Below are positions 25,635 to 34,376 of a DNA stretch of 64,000 bases, piece after piece. The stretch spans positions 2,046,001 through 2,110,000 of the forward strand of contig OZ252114.1 of NCBI GenBank assembly GCA_965248635.1, given 5' to 3'. The notes below the pieces were generated by a model. The model did not search any database, was not told where the DNA came from, and saw only the letters and a program-made list of their open reading frames with translations. Each line of letters starts with the position of its first letter. Within the stretch, counting starts at the first letter, position 1. The stretch is from CBDAPI01 sp965248635 (GTDB lineage: Bacteria; Acidobacteriota; UBA6911; RPQK01; CBDAPI01). A program made the position numbers and the translations under genes.

Positions 25635-26564
25635 ATGCAGCCTGTAATTGAACTCGAGGACCTTTCCGTTCGTCTTGGCCGCAGAACCATCCTCAAGAAT
25701 CTGACGGCCTCGCTGGGTGGTCGCTGCATTGGACTCCTGGGGCCAAATGGAGCAGGAAAAACCACCCTGATCCGGACCCTGCTGGGCTTTCATCCGCCTT
25801 CCTCGGGATCCGGACGGGTTCTCGGTCACGACATCAGAAGCCACGCCAAGCTGATCCGCACCTGGATCGGCTTCATGCCCGAGAATGACTCCTACATTCC
25901 AAGGATGAGTGGAATCCGATTCGTGCGCATGATGGGAGAGATCTCGGGACTTCCGGCGGGTGTTGCCATGGAACGGGCCCATGAAGCCATGTTCTATGTG
26001 GGGCTGGGCGAGGCCCGGTACCGCGAGCTGGGGACCTACTCCACCGGAATGAAGCAACTCGTCAAGCTGGCCCAGTCGCTGGTGCACGGACCGCGCATAC
26101 TGGTCCTGGATGAGCCGACCAACGGTCTGGATCCTCCCGCCCGCCAGCGCATGCTGCGACTGGTGAATGAGATTCGCAAGACCGCCGACGTGCACATTCT
26201 TCTCTCTTCCCATCTCCTCAAGAATGTGGAGGATTGTGCAGACGAAGTCATCATCCTCAAGGATGGAGAAATCGCCGTCTACTGCAACCTGGAGAAGGAG
26301 CGTAGGGCCAATCGGAAATTCATAGAGATGGAAACGGTGGGGGATCACAACGGCTTTGCCGATTCGATTCGCAAGCTCGGTTGCGAGTGCGTCTTCTACC
26401 GGGGACGCCTCAAGACCGTGCTTCCGGAATCAGTTGAAATCCGCGATCTATACCGGATTGCCGCTGCCCAGGACATCCAGATCCGCCGGCTCGATTACAA
26501 ACGCGACTCTTTGCAGGACATCTTTCTGAAGGCCATGGAGGGACAACCAAGTGGCAGTCTATAA
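25635..26564 (+). CDS. ABC transporter ATP-binding protein (first pair)
   Basis: This 309-residue nucleotide-binding domain has Walker A GPNGAGKTTL, a signature region YSTGMKQLVKLAQSLVHGPR (a divergent version of LSGGQ, as in CcmA/NatA-type export ATPases), Walker B ILVLDEPTNGLDP, and the H-loop SSHLL. A C-terminal extension of about 90 residues (FADSIRKLGCECVFYRG) follows, as in DrrA-like ATPases. It energises the membrane protein encoded next, which starts 14 nt before this gene ends. No periplasmic binding protein is encoded, which points to export or a non-transport role. Confidence 0.92.
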   Translation: MQPVIELEDLSVRLGRRTILKNLTASLGGRCIGLLGPNGAGKTTLIRTLLGFHPPSSGSGRVLGHDIRSHAKLIRTWIGFMPENDSYIPRMSGIRFVRMMGEISGLPAGVAMERAHEAMFYVGLGEARYRELGTYSTGMKQLVKLAQSLVHGPRILVLDEPTNGLDPPARQRMLRLVNEIRKTADVHILLSSHLLKNVEDCADEVIILKDGEIAVYCNLEKERRANRKFIEMETVGDHNGFADSIRKLGCECVFYRGRLKTVLPESVEIRDLYRIAAAQDIQIRRLDYKRDSLQDIFLKAMEGQPSGSL

Positions 26565-27411
26565 GAGGAACTACAGGCCCTACCAGGAGGGGCACACTCC
26601 CGGCTGGTCGCGTTTTTTGGTGCTTCCCCGTTACATCCTCCAGGACGTCTTCGCCTCCCGGATCATCACCATCTTCTTTATTGTCAGCTTCATGCCCTTC
26701 CTGGGCGCTATGGTGCTCGTCTATCTACGCTACAACGTCAAGGCTCTGGAAATCTTTGATCTGCCGATTCAGCAGCTGCTGGCGATCGACTCGACTTTCT
26801 TTCTCTATCTATTGAATGCGCAGTGCGGCTTCGGCCTGATCCTGACGGTCCTGGTGGGCCCCGGGCTGGTTTCCATGGACCTGGTCAACAACGCCCTGCC
26901 CATGTATTTCTGCCGTCCCTTCTCGCGCCCGGAATACGTGGTGGGGAAGATGTGTGTGCTGGCCATTTTGCTGTCTGCCATCACCTGGATTCCGTTGACT
27001 GTTCTGCTCGGCTTTCAGGCCAGCCTGGAGGGCTTTGGATGGCTGGCGGAGAACCTCAGAATACTGTTCGGGGTCTTCCTGGGCGCCTGGGTGTGGATTC
27101 TGCTGATGTGTTTTCTTTCCCTCGCGATCTCCGCCTGGGTGCGCTGGCGTCCGGTGGCCGGGGCCATGCTGTTCGGAGTGTTCCTGGTGCTGGCCGGGTT
27201 CGGCGAAGCCGTGAATCAGATCGTGGATACCCGCAAGGGGACGTTGCTCAATCTGGAAGCGGTGGTCGATTCGATCAACGCCTGGCTCTTTCAGGTGGAC
27301 TCCTGGAGCCGGGTTCCGGTGGATCAGGCCTGGCTGTCGCTGGGGGTGACTCTCGGGCTGTGCCTGCTGATTCTGAACCGCAAGTTGAAAGCCTACGAGA
27401 TTGTCCGATGA
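26551..27411 (+). CDS. ABC-2-type permease (first pair)
   Basis: This 286-residue membrane protein has about six hydrophobic segments: IITIFFIVSFMPFLGAMVLV, FFLYLLNAQCGFGLILTVLV, MCVLAILLSAITWIPLTVLL, ILFGVFLGAWVWILLMCFLS, GAMLFGVFLVLAGFG and LSLGVTLGLCLLIL. It overlaps the preceding ATPase by 14 nt, and its stop overlaps the ATG of the next ATPase. The start MAVYKRNYRPYQEGHTPGWS is cytoplasmic and resembles ABC-2 permeases linked to DrrA/NatA-type ATPases. The exported substrate is unknown. Confidence 0.85.
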   Translation: MAVYKRNYRPYQEGHTPGWSRFLVLPRYILQDVFASRIITIFFIVSFMPFLGAMVLVYLRYNVKALEIFDLPIQQLLAIDSTFFLYLLNAQCGFGLILTVLVGPGLVSMDLVNNALPMYFCRPFSRPEYVVGKMCVLAILLSAITWIPLTVLLGFQASLEGFGWLAENLRILFGVFLGAWVWILLMCFLSLAISAWVRWRPVAGAMLFGVFLVLAGFGEAVNQIVDTRKGTLLNLEAVVDSINAWLFQVDSWSRVPVDQAWLSLGVTLGLCLLILNRKLKAYEIVR

Positions 27412-28367
27412 GCGCTGCGAGTGATCAGGATCTGATTGTCTTTGACAACGTCTCCAAGTTCTATGGAGAAGTTCTGGGAATCAACCGTGTCAATCTGAAA
27501 ATTCCGCCGGGTGTCACCAGCCTGGTGGGTCCCAACGGGTCGGGGAAGAGTACTTTGATGAATGTCCTGACCGGGCTCTTGAAGCCTTCTCAGGGGTCGA
27601 TTCAAGTGCTGGGCAGGAGTCCTTCCGACCCCGAGGCGATGTTTCGTCTGGTGGGTTACTGCACTCAGTGGGATGCTTTCCCCAAAGGGTTGTCGGGGCT
27701 GCAGTTCGTGGCCGGGTATCTGAGGGTCCACGACCTGAGGGCCGGGGAAGCGGAGGACAAGGCCTGGCAGGCGATCCAGCAGGTCGGCCTGAGGGACGCG
27801 GCCCACCGCAAGATTGCCGGGTACAGCAAGGGAATGCGCCAGCGCATCAAACTGGCGCAATCCATCTCCCACCACCCGGCAGTCATGGTTCTGGACGAGC
27901 CTCTCAACGGTCTGGATCCCATGGTGCGTGCGGAGACGATCGAGCTCTTCACCAGCCTGGCCGAACAGGGCCTTCACGTCATTATCTCCAGCCACATACT
28001 TCATGAAGTGGACATGATCTCCGACACCGTGATCCTGCTCGACAATGGATATGTCGTTGCGGAGGGCGATATCCGCGGAGTCCGAAGCGAGGTCAAAGAG
28101 CATCCAATACAGATCCTGATTCGGTGCGACCGTCCTGCTGTGATTGCGGCTCAGGTGTTTGGACAGGATCATGTGACCGAGGTCAAGCTGCACGAAGACA
28201 AGGCCGGGCTGTTCGTGAGAACACGTGACGCCGACCAGTTCTACCGTCTCCTGAATCAGGTCATTCTGGAGAACGAGTTGAATATAGAAACCGTCGCCCC
28301 GGCAGATGAGGACGTGCAGTCGGTCTACGACTACCTGATTGGAGAGGGCCGCGGAAACCGCTCATGA
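27408..28367 (+). CDS. ABC transporter ATP-binding protein (second pair)
   Basis: The ATG at 27408 overlaps the preceding stop (ATGA) and gives 319 residues. It has Walker A GPNGSGKSTL, Q-loop CTQWDAFPKGLSG, signature YSKGMRQRIKLAQSIS, Walker B VMVLDEPLNGLDP and H-loop SSHILHEVD. A C-terminal domain of about 80 residues follows (LFVRTRDADQFYRLLNQV). An open frame extends upstream to 26823, but that part is out-of-frame permease DNA. It is the second ATPase of a two-ATPase, two-permease set, as in transporters that assemble as heterodimers. Confidence 0.92.
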   Translation: MSAASDQDLIVFDNVSKFYGEVLGINRVNLKIPPGVTSLVGPNGSGKSTLMNVLTGLLKPSQGSIQVLGRSPSDPEAMFRLVGYCTQWDAFPKGLSGLQFVAGYLRVHDLRAGEAEDKAWQAIQQVGLRDAAHRKIAGYSKGMRQRIKLAQSISHHPAVMVLDEPLNGLDPMVRAETIELFTSLAEQGLHVIISSHILHEVDMISDTVILLDNGYVVAEGDIRGVRSEVKEHPIQILIRCDRPAVIAAQVFGQDHVTEVKLHEDKAGLFVRTRDADQFYRLLNQVILENELNIETVAPADEDVQSVYDYLIGEGRGNRS

Positions 28368-29218
28368 TAAATCAGATTGCAGTGACGGTATCGCCGAAAT
28401 GGAAGGGCTGGTGGAAACAAGTCCGGGCCATTCTGAGCCTGGAGGTTCGGAAGGCGCTGAGGGGTCGGCGTTTCTTGGGCGCATTCGTGCTCGCCGCGGC
28501 CCCCGTTTTACTCTTTTCACTTGGTTTCGTGGTTCAGGTGACGGGCGTGCCGGATGACGCAGTCCGCTCACTGGGGAGCCTGGCTGTCATCTACGCACTG
28601 ATTTACCGGACCTTCATCCTGAGGCTGGTGATTTTCTTTGGTTCGGTCGTGATCTTCACCAGCCTGTTCCGGAGCGAAGTCCTGGAAAACACGCTCCACT
28701 ACTACTTCCTCTCTCCAGTGCGGCGCGAGGTTCTGGCGGTGGGCAAGTTCTTCTCGGGCGTCCTGATCGCATTCGCCTTCTACGGTTCCAGTACCGCTGT
28801 TTCCTTCCTGCTGCTCTATCTGCCGCAGGGGCAGGAGACCACGGAGTTCTTTTCGACGGGTCCGGGGTTATGGCATCTCTCCGCCTACCTGGGGGTCACT
28901 TTCCTGGCCTGCCTGGGATATGGCGCGGTGTTCCTGCTGATGGGACTGACGTTCAGGAACCCGATTATTCCAGCAGCCCTGGTTCTGGGATGGGAGACCA
29001 TCAACTTCCTGCTCCCACCCTCCTTGAAGAAGATCAGCGTCATCTACTATCTGGAATCACTTTGCCCGGTTGCGATTCCCACCGGTCGATTTGCGATTCT
29101 GGCTGATCCGGCACCCCTGTGGCTGGCCCTTCCAGGCCTGCTGACAGTGAGCCTGCTGTTACTGTTTCTGGCGGGTTTGCAGTTGCGTCGACTCGAGATC
29201 AACTACACCTCTGACTAG
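28364..29218 (+). CDS. ABC-2-type permease (second pair)
   Basis: This 284-residue protein overlaps the ATPase stop by ATGA. It has an N-terminal amphipathic section, then about six hydrophobic helices: FLGAFVLAAAPVLLFSLGFV, LRLVIFFGSVVIFTSLFRSE, VLIAFAFYGSSTAVSFLLLY, LGVTFLACLGYGAVFLLMGL and LALPGLLTVSLLLLFLAGLQ. YYFLSPVRREVLAVGKFFSG between helices is the ABC-2 loop that meets the ATPase. It is the last gene of the sigma/anti-sigma/ABC run. A degenerate CACGTTTCACG repeat follows and leads into the convergent acyl-CoA ligase. Confidence 0.85.
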   Translation: MINQIAVTVSPKWKGWWKQVRAILSLEVRKALRGRRFLGAFVLAAAPVLLFSLGFVVQVTGVPDDAVRSLGSLAVIYALIYRTFILRLVIFFGSVVIFTSLFRSEVLENTLHYYFLSPVRREVLAVGKFFSGVLIAFAFYGSSTAVSFLLLYLPQGQETTEFFSTGPGLWHLSAYLGVTFLACLGYGAVFLLMGLTFRNPIIPAALVLGWETINFLLPPSLKKISVIYYLESLCPVAIPTGRFAILADPAPLWLALPGLLTVSLLLLFLAGLQLRRLEINYTSD

Positions 29219-29274
29219 TTCCACGTTTCACGTTCCACGGTCCACGTTTCGCGTTTCACGTTTCACGTTTCACG
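29219..29274. repeat. degenerate CACGTTTCACG-type repeat in convergent gap
   Basis: Seven or so units of TTYCACG or KTYCACG run through the gap between two convergent genes. The repeat also supplies the last codons and the stop of the acyl-CoA ligase (FVKRET, stop at 29256-29258). The unit is the same as at 22307-22340. Confidence 0.65.
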
Positions 29275-30866
29275 AACTGCTCGCGCAAGGCCGTTTTCTT
29301 GAACTTTCCGGTGGACGTCTTGGGAATCTCCTCCACGATCTGGAAGCGGTCGGGCAGCTGCCAAGAGGAAAAGCGCTCCGCCAGATGCCTCCTGAGGTCA
29401 TCCACCTCGAGTGTGGTTCCCTGGGCGGGAACAATCACGGCCAGCGGACGCTCCTGCCAGCGGGAATCGGGTACGGCAATTACCGCCGCCTCACTGACGG
29501 TAGGATGATCCATGAGGGCATTCTCGAGGTCGACGGAGCTGATCCACTCTCCTCCCGACTTGATGAGATCCTTGGACCGATCAACAATCCTGATGTAGCC
29601 CTCTTGGTTAATGGTGACCACATCTCCCGTCCGGAACCAGCCGTCGTCGGTCCAGAAGGTCTCTGATTCGGGACTGCTGTGGTAGCTCCCCGCAACCCAG
29701 GGACCCCGCACCAGCAGTTCCCCCTTGGTTTCGTCGTCCCACGGCACCTCTCCCTCCTCGTTGTCAGCTCGGATCTCCACCCAGGGCGCCGGGACTCCCT
29801 GGCGAGCTCGATACTGGTACTGTTCGTCTTCGGAGAGGGACTCCACCGTCGATTTCACGAAGCTGACCGTCCCCACAGGGCTGATTTCGGTCATGCCCCA
29901 GGCGTGGAGGATCCGGATCCCCTGGGCGTCGAAGGCCCGAAGGACGCTCTCGGGAACAGCTGATCCTCCCACCGCTGTACGCATGCCACTGGGCAGCCGC
30001 CAGCGGCCCGGATTGGACTGCAGAAGCTGCAGGATACCGAACCAGATCGTGGGTACGCCGGCGGCAAAGGTCACCTGCTCCTTCTCAAAGAGGTTCAAAA
30101 GGCTTTCCGGATCGAGATGGGGTCCGGGAAAAACCTGCTTGCATCCGACCATGGTGCAGGAGAACGGCAATCCCCAGGCGTTGACATGGAACATGGGAAC
30201 GACGGCCAGCACCGTGTCTCTTTGAGACAGGTCCAGCGTGTCGGGCAGGCACTCGCCCAGAGTGTGGAGCATCTGTGACCGGTGGGAGTAAACGACCCCC
30301 TTGGGACGCCCCGTTGTCCCCGACGTGTAACACATGCCCAGGGGATCCGTCTCTTGAATGTCCGGATAGGAGAAGCGACCCGAGGCGCTGGCCAGGAGTT
30401 CCTCGAAGTCGATGCAGTCAGGCGGCAGCTCTCCATCGGTCCACCTGGAGACAATAGTCCGCTGAGGAGGGACGTTCGTCTCCAGCTTCTCGAGCAGCGG
30501 CAGCAATATGTCATCGACAATCAGAAAACGGTCTCCGGCGTGATCCATGATGTAGGAGAGATCCTGCGGATGGAGGCGAAGATTCAGGGTGTGAAGAACT
30601 CCGCTCGCATTGGGTATCGCGAAGTAGCTTTCGAGATGACGGTGGTGATTCCACATGAGAGTCCCAACCGGCTCACCCTTTTTCAGTCCAAGTGACTGCA
30701 AGGCCTCGGCCAGGAGGAGCGTGCGCCGGTAAAAGTCCGTGTACGTGTATCGGTGGATGGAATAGTCGGGCAGCTGGCTGACCAGCTCTACCTTACCGAA
30801 GACTCTTCTGGCTCGCTCCAGGAGATGGGGAAGGGTCAAAGGAAAATCCATCATGGTGTGATGCAT
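29256..30866 (-). CDS. AMP-dependent acyl-CoA synthetase/ligase
   Basis: The ATG at 30866 follows AGGAG with 8-nt spacing and gives 536 residues; the frame runs on to 30935 but the extra residues lack family similarity. It has the P-loop-like motif YTSGTTGRPKG, HAWGMTEISP around the acyl pocket, GWFRTGDVVTINQEGYIRI, and the catalytic Lys in IPKTSTGKFKK near the C-terminus. It activates a fatty or other carboxylic acid to an acyl-adenylate and then to acyl-CoA. The long-chain or medium-chain subfamily is likely from length and the YTYTDFYRRT start. It is convergent with the ABC operon. The last six residues are encoded by the intergenic repeat. Confidence 0.92.
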   Translation of the reverse strand: MHHTMMDFPLTLPHLLERARRVFGKVELVSQLPDYSIHRYTYTDFYRRTLLLAEALQSLGLKKGEPVGTLMWNHHRHLESYFAIPNASGVLHTLNLRLHPQDLSYIMDHAGDRFLIVDDILLPLLEKLETNVPPQRTIVSRWTDGELPPDCIDFEELLASASGRFSYPDIQETDPLGMCYTSGTTGRPKGVVYSHRSQMLHTLGECLPDTLDLSQRDTVLAVVPMFHVNAWGLPFSCTMVGCKQVFPGPHLDPESLLNLFEKEQVTFAAGVPTIWFGILQLLQSNPGRWRLPSGMRTAVGGSAVPESVLRAFDAQGIRILHAWGMTEISPVGTVSFVKSTVESLSEDEQYQYRARQGVPAPWVEIRADNEEGEVPWDDETKGELLVRGPWVAGSYHSSPESETFWTDDGWFRTGDVVTINQEGYIRIVDRSKDLIKSGGEWISSVDLENALMDHPTVSEAAVIAVPDSRWQERPLAVIVPAQGTTLEVDDLRRHLAERFSSWQLPDRFQIVEEIPKTSTGKFKKTALREQFVKRET

Positions 30867-31080
30867 GGGACAACTCCTGCTTCTGAAAAGGGGTCTCTGG
30901 TGGCTGATCTTGCCAAATGGAGGGAAGCTTCGCAACCTGGAAGTGGGAGGGCCTCAGGCCGCGACGCCGGGCGTGATGTTCATAAACCTCGGTCGCCGCC
31001 TCAAGGCGCCTCCCACATTTCTAAGTTCCTCCATTTGGAATGTGGAATCTGTAATCTGGAATCTGTACAGTGAGGAAGGT

Positions 31081-32016
31081 ATGAAATACAAGCTGATCGT
31101 TTTCGGATCCGGGTGTGCAGGGTCGACTGCAGCCATTTACTCTGCGCGCGCCAATCTCGAGCCGCTCGTTCTGGAGGGTCATGAGCCCGGCGGGCAACTG
31201 TCTCTGACAACTGATGTGGAGAACTATCCGGGCTTTCCTGAGGGGATCCAGGGCCCTGAACTGGTTTCGCTGATGAAGCAGCAGGCGGAGCGCTTTGGGG
31301 CGGTTTTCAAAATGGAGCTAGCCGAGAAAGTCGATCTCAGCAGCCGTCCTTTCGCCGTCTACACGGATAAGAAAGAGTATCAGGCGGAAAGCATCATCGT
31401 CGCCGCTGGAGCGTCTGCAAAGCTGATGGGCCTGGAGTCAGAGAGGGCGCTGCTTGGCCACGGGGTTTCCACCTGTGCCACCTGTGACGGCTTCTTTTTC
31501 CGGGATCAGGAGGTTGTCGTCGTGGGCGGGGGAGACACTGCCATGGAGGAAGCTCTGTTCCTGACCAAGTTTGCGACCCGGGTGACAGTCATCCACCGGC
31601 GAGACGAACTGCGGGCCTCTAAGATCATGGCCGCCCGCGGGATGGCGCATCCCAAGATCGAGTTCCTCTGGGACACGGTCATTGTGGATATCCTGGATCA
31701 GGAAGAGCGCAGGGTTGAAGCGATTCGAACCCGGAATGTGAAGACAGGAGAGGAGCAGAAGCTGGCCACCGATGGCGTGTTCATTGGAATCGGTCACGAA
31801 CCCAACACCGAATTCTTCAACGGCCAGCTGGAATTGGATGGGCACGGGTATCTGAAGGTGTTCGGCGGCTCGAAGACCAGTGTCGAGGGGGTTTTCGCCG
31901 CCGGAGACGTGCATGATCATGTTTACCGGCAGGCGGTCACGGCTGCCGGGGCTGGCTGTCGGGCGGCCATCGACGCGGAGCGCTGGCTGGAATCCCTGGC
32001 GGCCCAGGGTTCTTAA
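31081..32016 (+). CDS. trxB: thioredoxin reductase
   Basis: These 311 residues start at the ATG after GAGGAAGG. The FAD-binding motif GSGCAGSTAAIYSARAN has Cys where Pro is usual. The redox-active pair is CATC (STCATCDGFFFRDQE), the NADPH motif is VVVGGGDTAMEEALFL, and the C-terminal FAD motif is GVFAAGDVHDHVYRQAVTAA. It reduces thioredoxin with NADPH and feeds ribonucleotide reductase and oxidative-stress repair. The reading frame runs on from 30865, but the family begins at MKYKLIVFG. It is tail-to-tail with fabF, with only about 30 bp between. Confidence 0.95.
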   Translation: MKYKLIVFGSGCAGSTAAIYSARANLEPLVLEGHEPGGQLSLTTDVENYPGFPEGIQGPELVSLMKQQAERFGAVFKMELAEKVDLSSRPFAVYTDKKEYQAESIIVAAGASAKLMGLESERALLGHGVSTCATCDGFFFRDQEVVVVGGGDTAMEEALFLTKFATRVTVIHRRDELRASKIMAARGMAHPKIEFLWDTVIVDILDQEERRVEAIRTRNVKTGEEQKLATDGVFIGIGHEPNTEFFNGQLELDGHGYLKVFGGSKTSVEGVFAAGDVHDHVYRQAVTAAGAGCRAAIDAERWLESLAAQGS

Positions 32017-32046
32017 CCGGCTCACAGCCCACCATCTGGAATCTCT

Positions 32047-33312
32047 TCAGTTTTCCCATCGGCGCAGTACCAGCGCCGAATTGTGTCCGCCCATTCCGAA
32101 CGAGTTCTTGAGAACTGTATTCAGAGTCATGTCCCGGCTCCCATCGACCACATAGTCGAGGTCGCATTCCGGATCCGGGGCTTCGTAGTTGATGGTCGGA
32201 TGGACCCGTTGCTTTTCAAAGGAGAGCAACACTGCGATGATCTCAATACCAGCCCCCGCACTCAGCAGGTGCCCCGTCATCGACTTGGTCGCGTTGACGG
32301 GAATTTCATGCACCCTTTCTCCGAAGACTGCCTTGATCGCTTTGGTCTCGACGGCGTCATTCATTGGCGTGGAACTGCCGTGTGCATTGACCGAGTCGAT
32401 CTCTGCCGCCCCCACACCGCCCATTTCCATGGCCTGGGTCATTACCCGGACGTACTCCGAGACGTCAGCCCTCATTCCGGTGGCGTGGAACGCATCCGAA
32501 GTTGCCTTGTAGCCAAGAATCTCCGCATAAATGTGAGCTCCACGGCGCTGCGCGGATTCGAGCCTCTCAATGACCATGAGGCCGGAGCCCTCCCCCATGA
32601 CAAAGCCGTCCCGCCTGGCATCGAAAGGGCGGCTCGCCTTCTCGGGCTCTTCATTATTTCTGGAGAGCACTCGCATAGCCCCGAAGGCAGCCAGGCTCAG
32701 CGGAGTAATCGCAGCCTCGGCGCCCCCGGCCATGACGACATCTGCATCCCCCCGGCGAATGACCCAGTAAGCTTCGCCCACTGCGTGCGTGCTGCTGGCA
32801 CAGGCCGTTGAAATCCCCATCGTGACGCCCCGGGAGCCCAGTCGAATCGCCACGCTGCCGGGAAGGGAACTGGGAAGGACCTTGGGGAGGGCTGTGGGCC
32901 GGATGCGCCGTGTTGACCCCTTCAGGATCAGTTCGATTCCCCCCTCAATCGTGACCATGTCCCCCATTCCGGTGCCGACAACAACACCGGTTCTTTCAGG
33001 CACAATCGTCTGGGTTGTCAGGCCGGCGTCCGAGAGTGCCATGTCGGCGGCCGCAAAGGCGAAATGAGTAGCCCGATCCAGGCGCTCAGGCCGTTGGGCA
33101 ACGGTGTGTGGATCGAAGTCTTTCACCTCACCGGCAATTCGAGTCGTGAACTGGTGACGGTCGGTTCTGGGATCCCTGACCTCACAATCAAAGTGGGTGA
33201 TCGGTCCGGTTCCGGAAACTCCCTCGAACAGAGAGCGGCCAAACTCCTCGGCATTGTTTCCAATCGGGGTCACGGCCCCCAGGCCGGTGATCACGACTCT
33301 CGTATCATTCAT
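32047..33312 (-). CDS. fabF: beta-ketoacyl-[acyl-carrier-protein] synthase II
   Basis: These 421 residues have the Cys-His-His catalytic triad: STACASSTHAVGEAYWVIRR (nucleophile Cys), VNAHGSSTPMNDAVETKAIK (His) and SMTGHLLSAGAGIEIIAVLL (His). The start MNDTRVVITGLGAVTPIGNN is canonical for FabF-type condensing enzymes, and the C-terminus NSFGMGGHNSALVLRR is complete. It extends fatty acids by condensing malonyl-ACP with acyl-ACP. No acpP, fabD or fabG gene adjoins it, so it may be a stand-alone copy used alongside the main fab cluster. Confidence 0.95.
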   Translation of the reverse strand: MNDTRVVITGLGAVTPIGNNAEEFGRSLFEGVSGTGPITHFDCEVRDPRTDRHQFTTRIAGEVKDFDPHTVAQRPERLDRATHFAFAAADMALSDAGLTTQTIVPERTGVVVGTGMGDMVTIEGGIELILKGSTRRIRPTALPKVLPSSLPGSVAIRLGSRGVTMGISTACASSTHAVGEAYWVIRRGDADVVMAGGAEAAITPLSLAAFGAMRVLSRNNEEPEKASRPFDARRDGFVMGEGSGLMVIERLESAQRRGAHIYAEILGYKATSDAFHATGMRADVSEYVRVMTQAMEMGGVGAAEIDSVNAHGSSTPMNDAVETKAIKAVFGERVHEIPVNATKSMTGHLLSAGAGIEIIAVLLSFEKQRVHPTINYEAPDPECDLDYVVDGSRDMTLNTVLKNSFGMGGHNSALVLRRWEN

Positions 33313-33543
33313 GTGCGTAACCTTGCGCCTGATTCATCGCAGAGACGGCAGCGGATTATATCAAGGCCGATGGATTTTCGCCGCCAGTGAGGCGCGCGAC
33401 GCAGGAATGCCGGGAGTATTTCGAGGTAGCGCAACAAAGCTGTCGGCGAAAAGACGCCCGAAGTAGCGGCGTGAACTTTCCGGACAGTACCCTAGGTACC
33501 CCCGAAATTGGGTGCTTCTTCAGGGAAGTATTGTTAACCGGCA

Positions 33544-34376
33544 TCAGTCATTGGCGGCTTTCGAGTCGGCGATTGTATCCCCAGCAGTCTGGTCCGCGAT
33601 CAGATTGGTGAGATAGATTTTGTTGGTCAGTCTACTAATGATGAAGAGCCGGCCCCTTTCGTCCACACCAAAATGGGCATCCCCGCGGTCGTTATTAATC
33701 AGGTCACGAAACAGCCCCGAAGGGCTGCCGTCGAGACTCACCGCCATCACCGACATCGACGCTTGAGTATTGGCTGCATCGGCTGCCAACAAATCGTCAA
33801 AATCGGCGTGGAAAAATGCACCGCGGGGCAGATCGCCAAAGACCACCTGGTTCTGAAAACCTGGATCACTGGGATCGGAGACGACGAAGCCTCCAGTGAT
33901 CGCAGCGCTACCCACAGCGGGGGTCGCACCAGGAAGGGTGGGAATGTTGTGGTCATACACGGTGGCGGGAAATTCCAGTGTGGAACCGGGCGGCAGTTTG
34001 AGCACCGTCTTCATGTTGCCGTCTACCGGGCCATCATGGCGCGACCAGCCGTGGTTGTCGCCAAGGTCGACGATGTTCACCTCTTCAAAGTCGCCGGCGC
34101 CAATGTCAAACACGATCATGCGGTGGTTACCGCAAGCGCCCCTGGCGAAGCTGAAGTTTTGGGGATAGCGAAAGCCCCAGGCCGCGATCTCTTCCACATT
34201 GTTGTCATTGTCGAGTAGCGAACCGCCATCCTGAAACGGGTTGTCCGCCGGCACGGAATAGGGGTCGCTGCCATTCTGAAGCGGGTTGATGCGCAACACC
34301 TTGCCGAACGGATTGTCCAAGTCTTGGGTGTGTTGAAAGTTCTTTACAGCAGGTCCGGAGTAGGCATCGCCTAATG
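33544..34376 (-). pseudogene. glucose/sorbosone-dehydrogenase-like protein, 5' end lost
   Basis: About 278 C-terminal residues of a beta-propeller sugar-dehydrogenase-like protein remain. Landmarks are NPFGKVLRINPLQNG, WGFRYPQNFSFARGACGNHR, the family turn FEEVNIVDLGDNHGWSRHDG and FGVDERGRLFIISR. The frame extends above the first ATG (34320) through GDAYSGPAVKNFQHTQDL to about 34376, where IS1595-related sequence begins. The signal peptide and the first propeller blades are therefore missing, and they do not reappear beyond the IS elements. Family members bind PQQ in the periplasm and oxidise aldoses; whether this one kept PQQ ligands cannot be judged from the fragment. Confidence 0.7.

Noticed and set aside
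26823..27407. N-terminal extension of the second ABC ATPase
   Set aside because: It is the permease gene read out of frame. The ATPase family begins after the ATG at 27408.
32083..33466. Plus-strand frames opposite fabF
   Set aside because: fabF has complete catalytic motifs on the minus strand, and the plus frames lack start signals.
33544..34376. Intact short sugar dehydrogenase starting at the ATG 34320
   Set aside because: Family sequence continues upstream of this ATG and there is no signal peptide, so it is a truncated gene.
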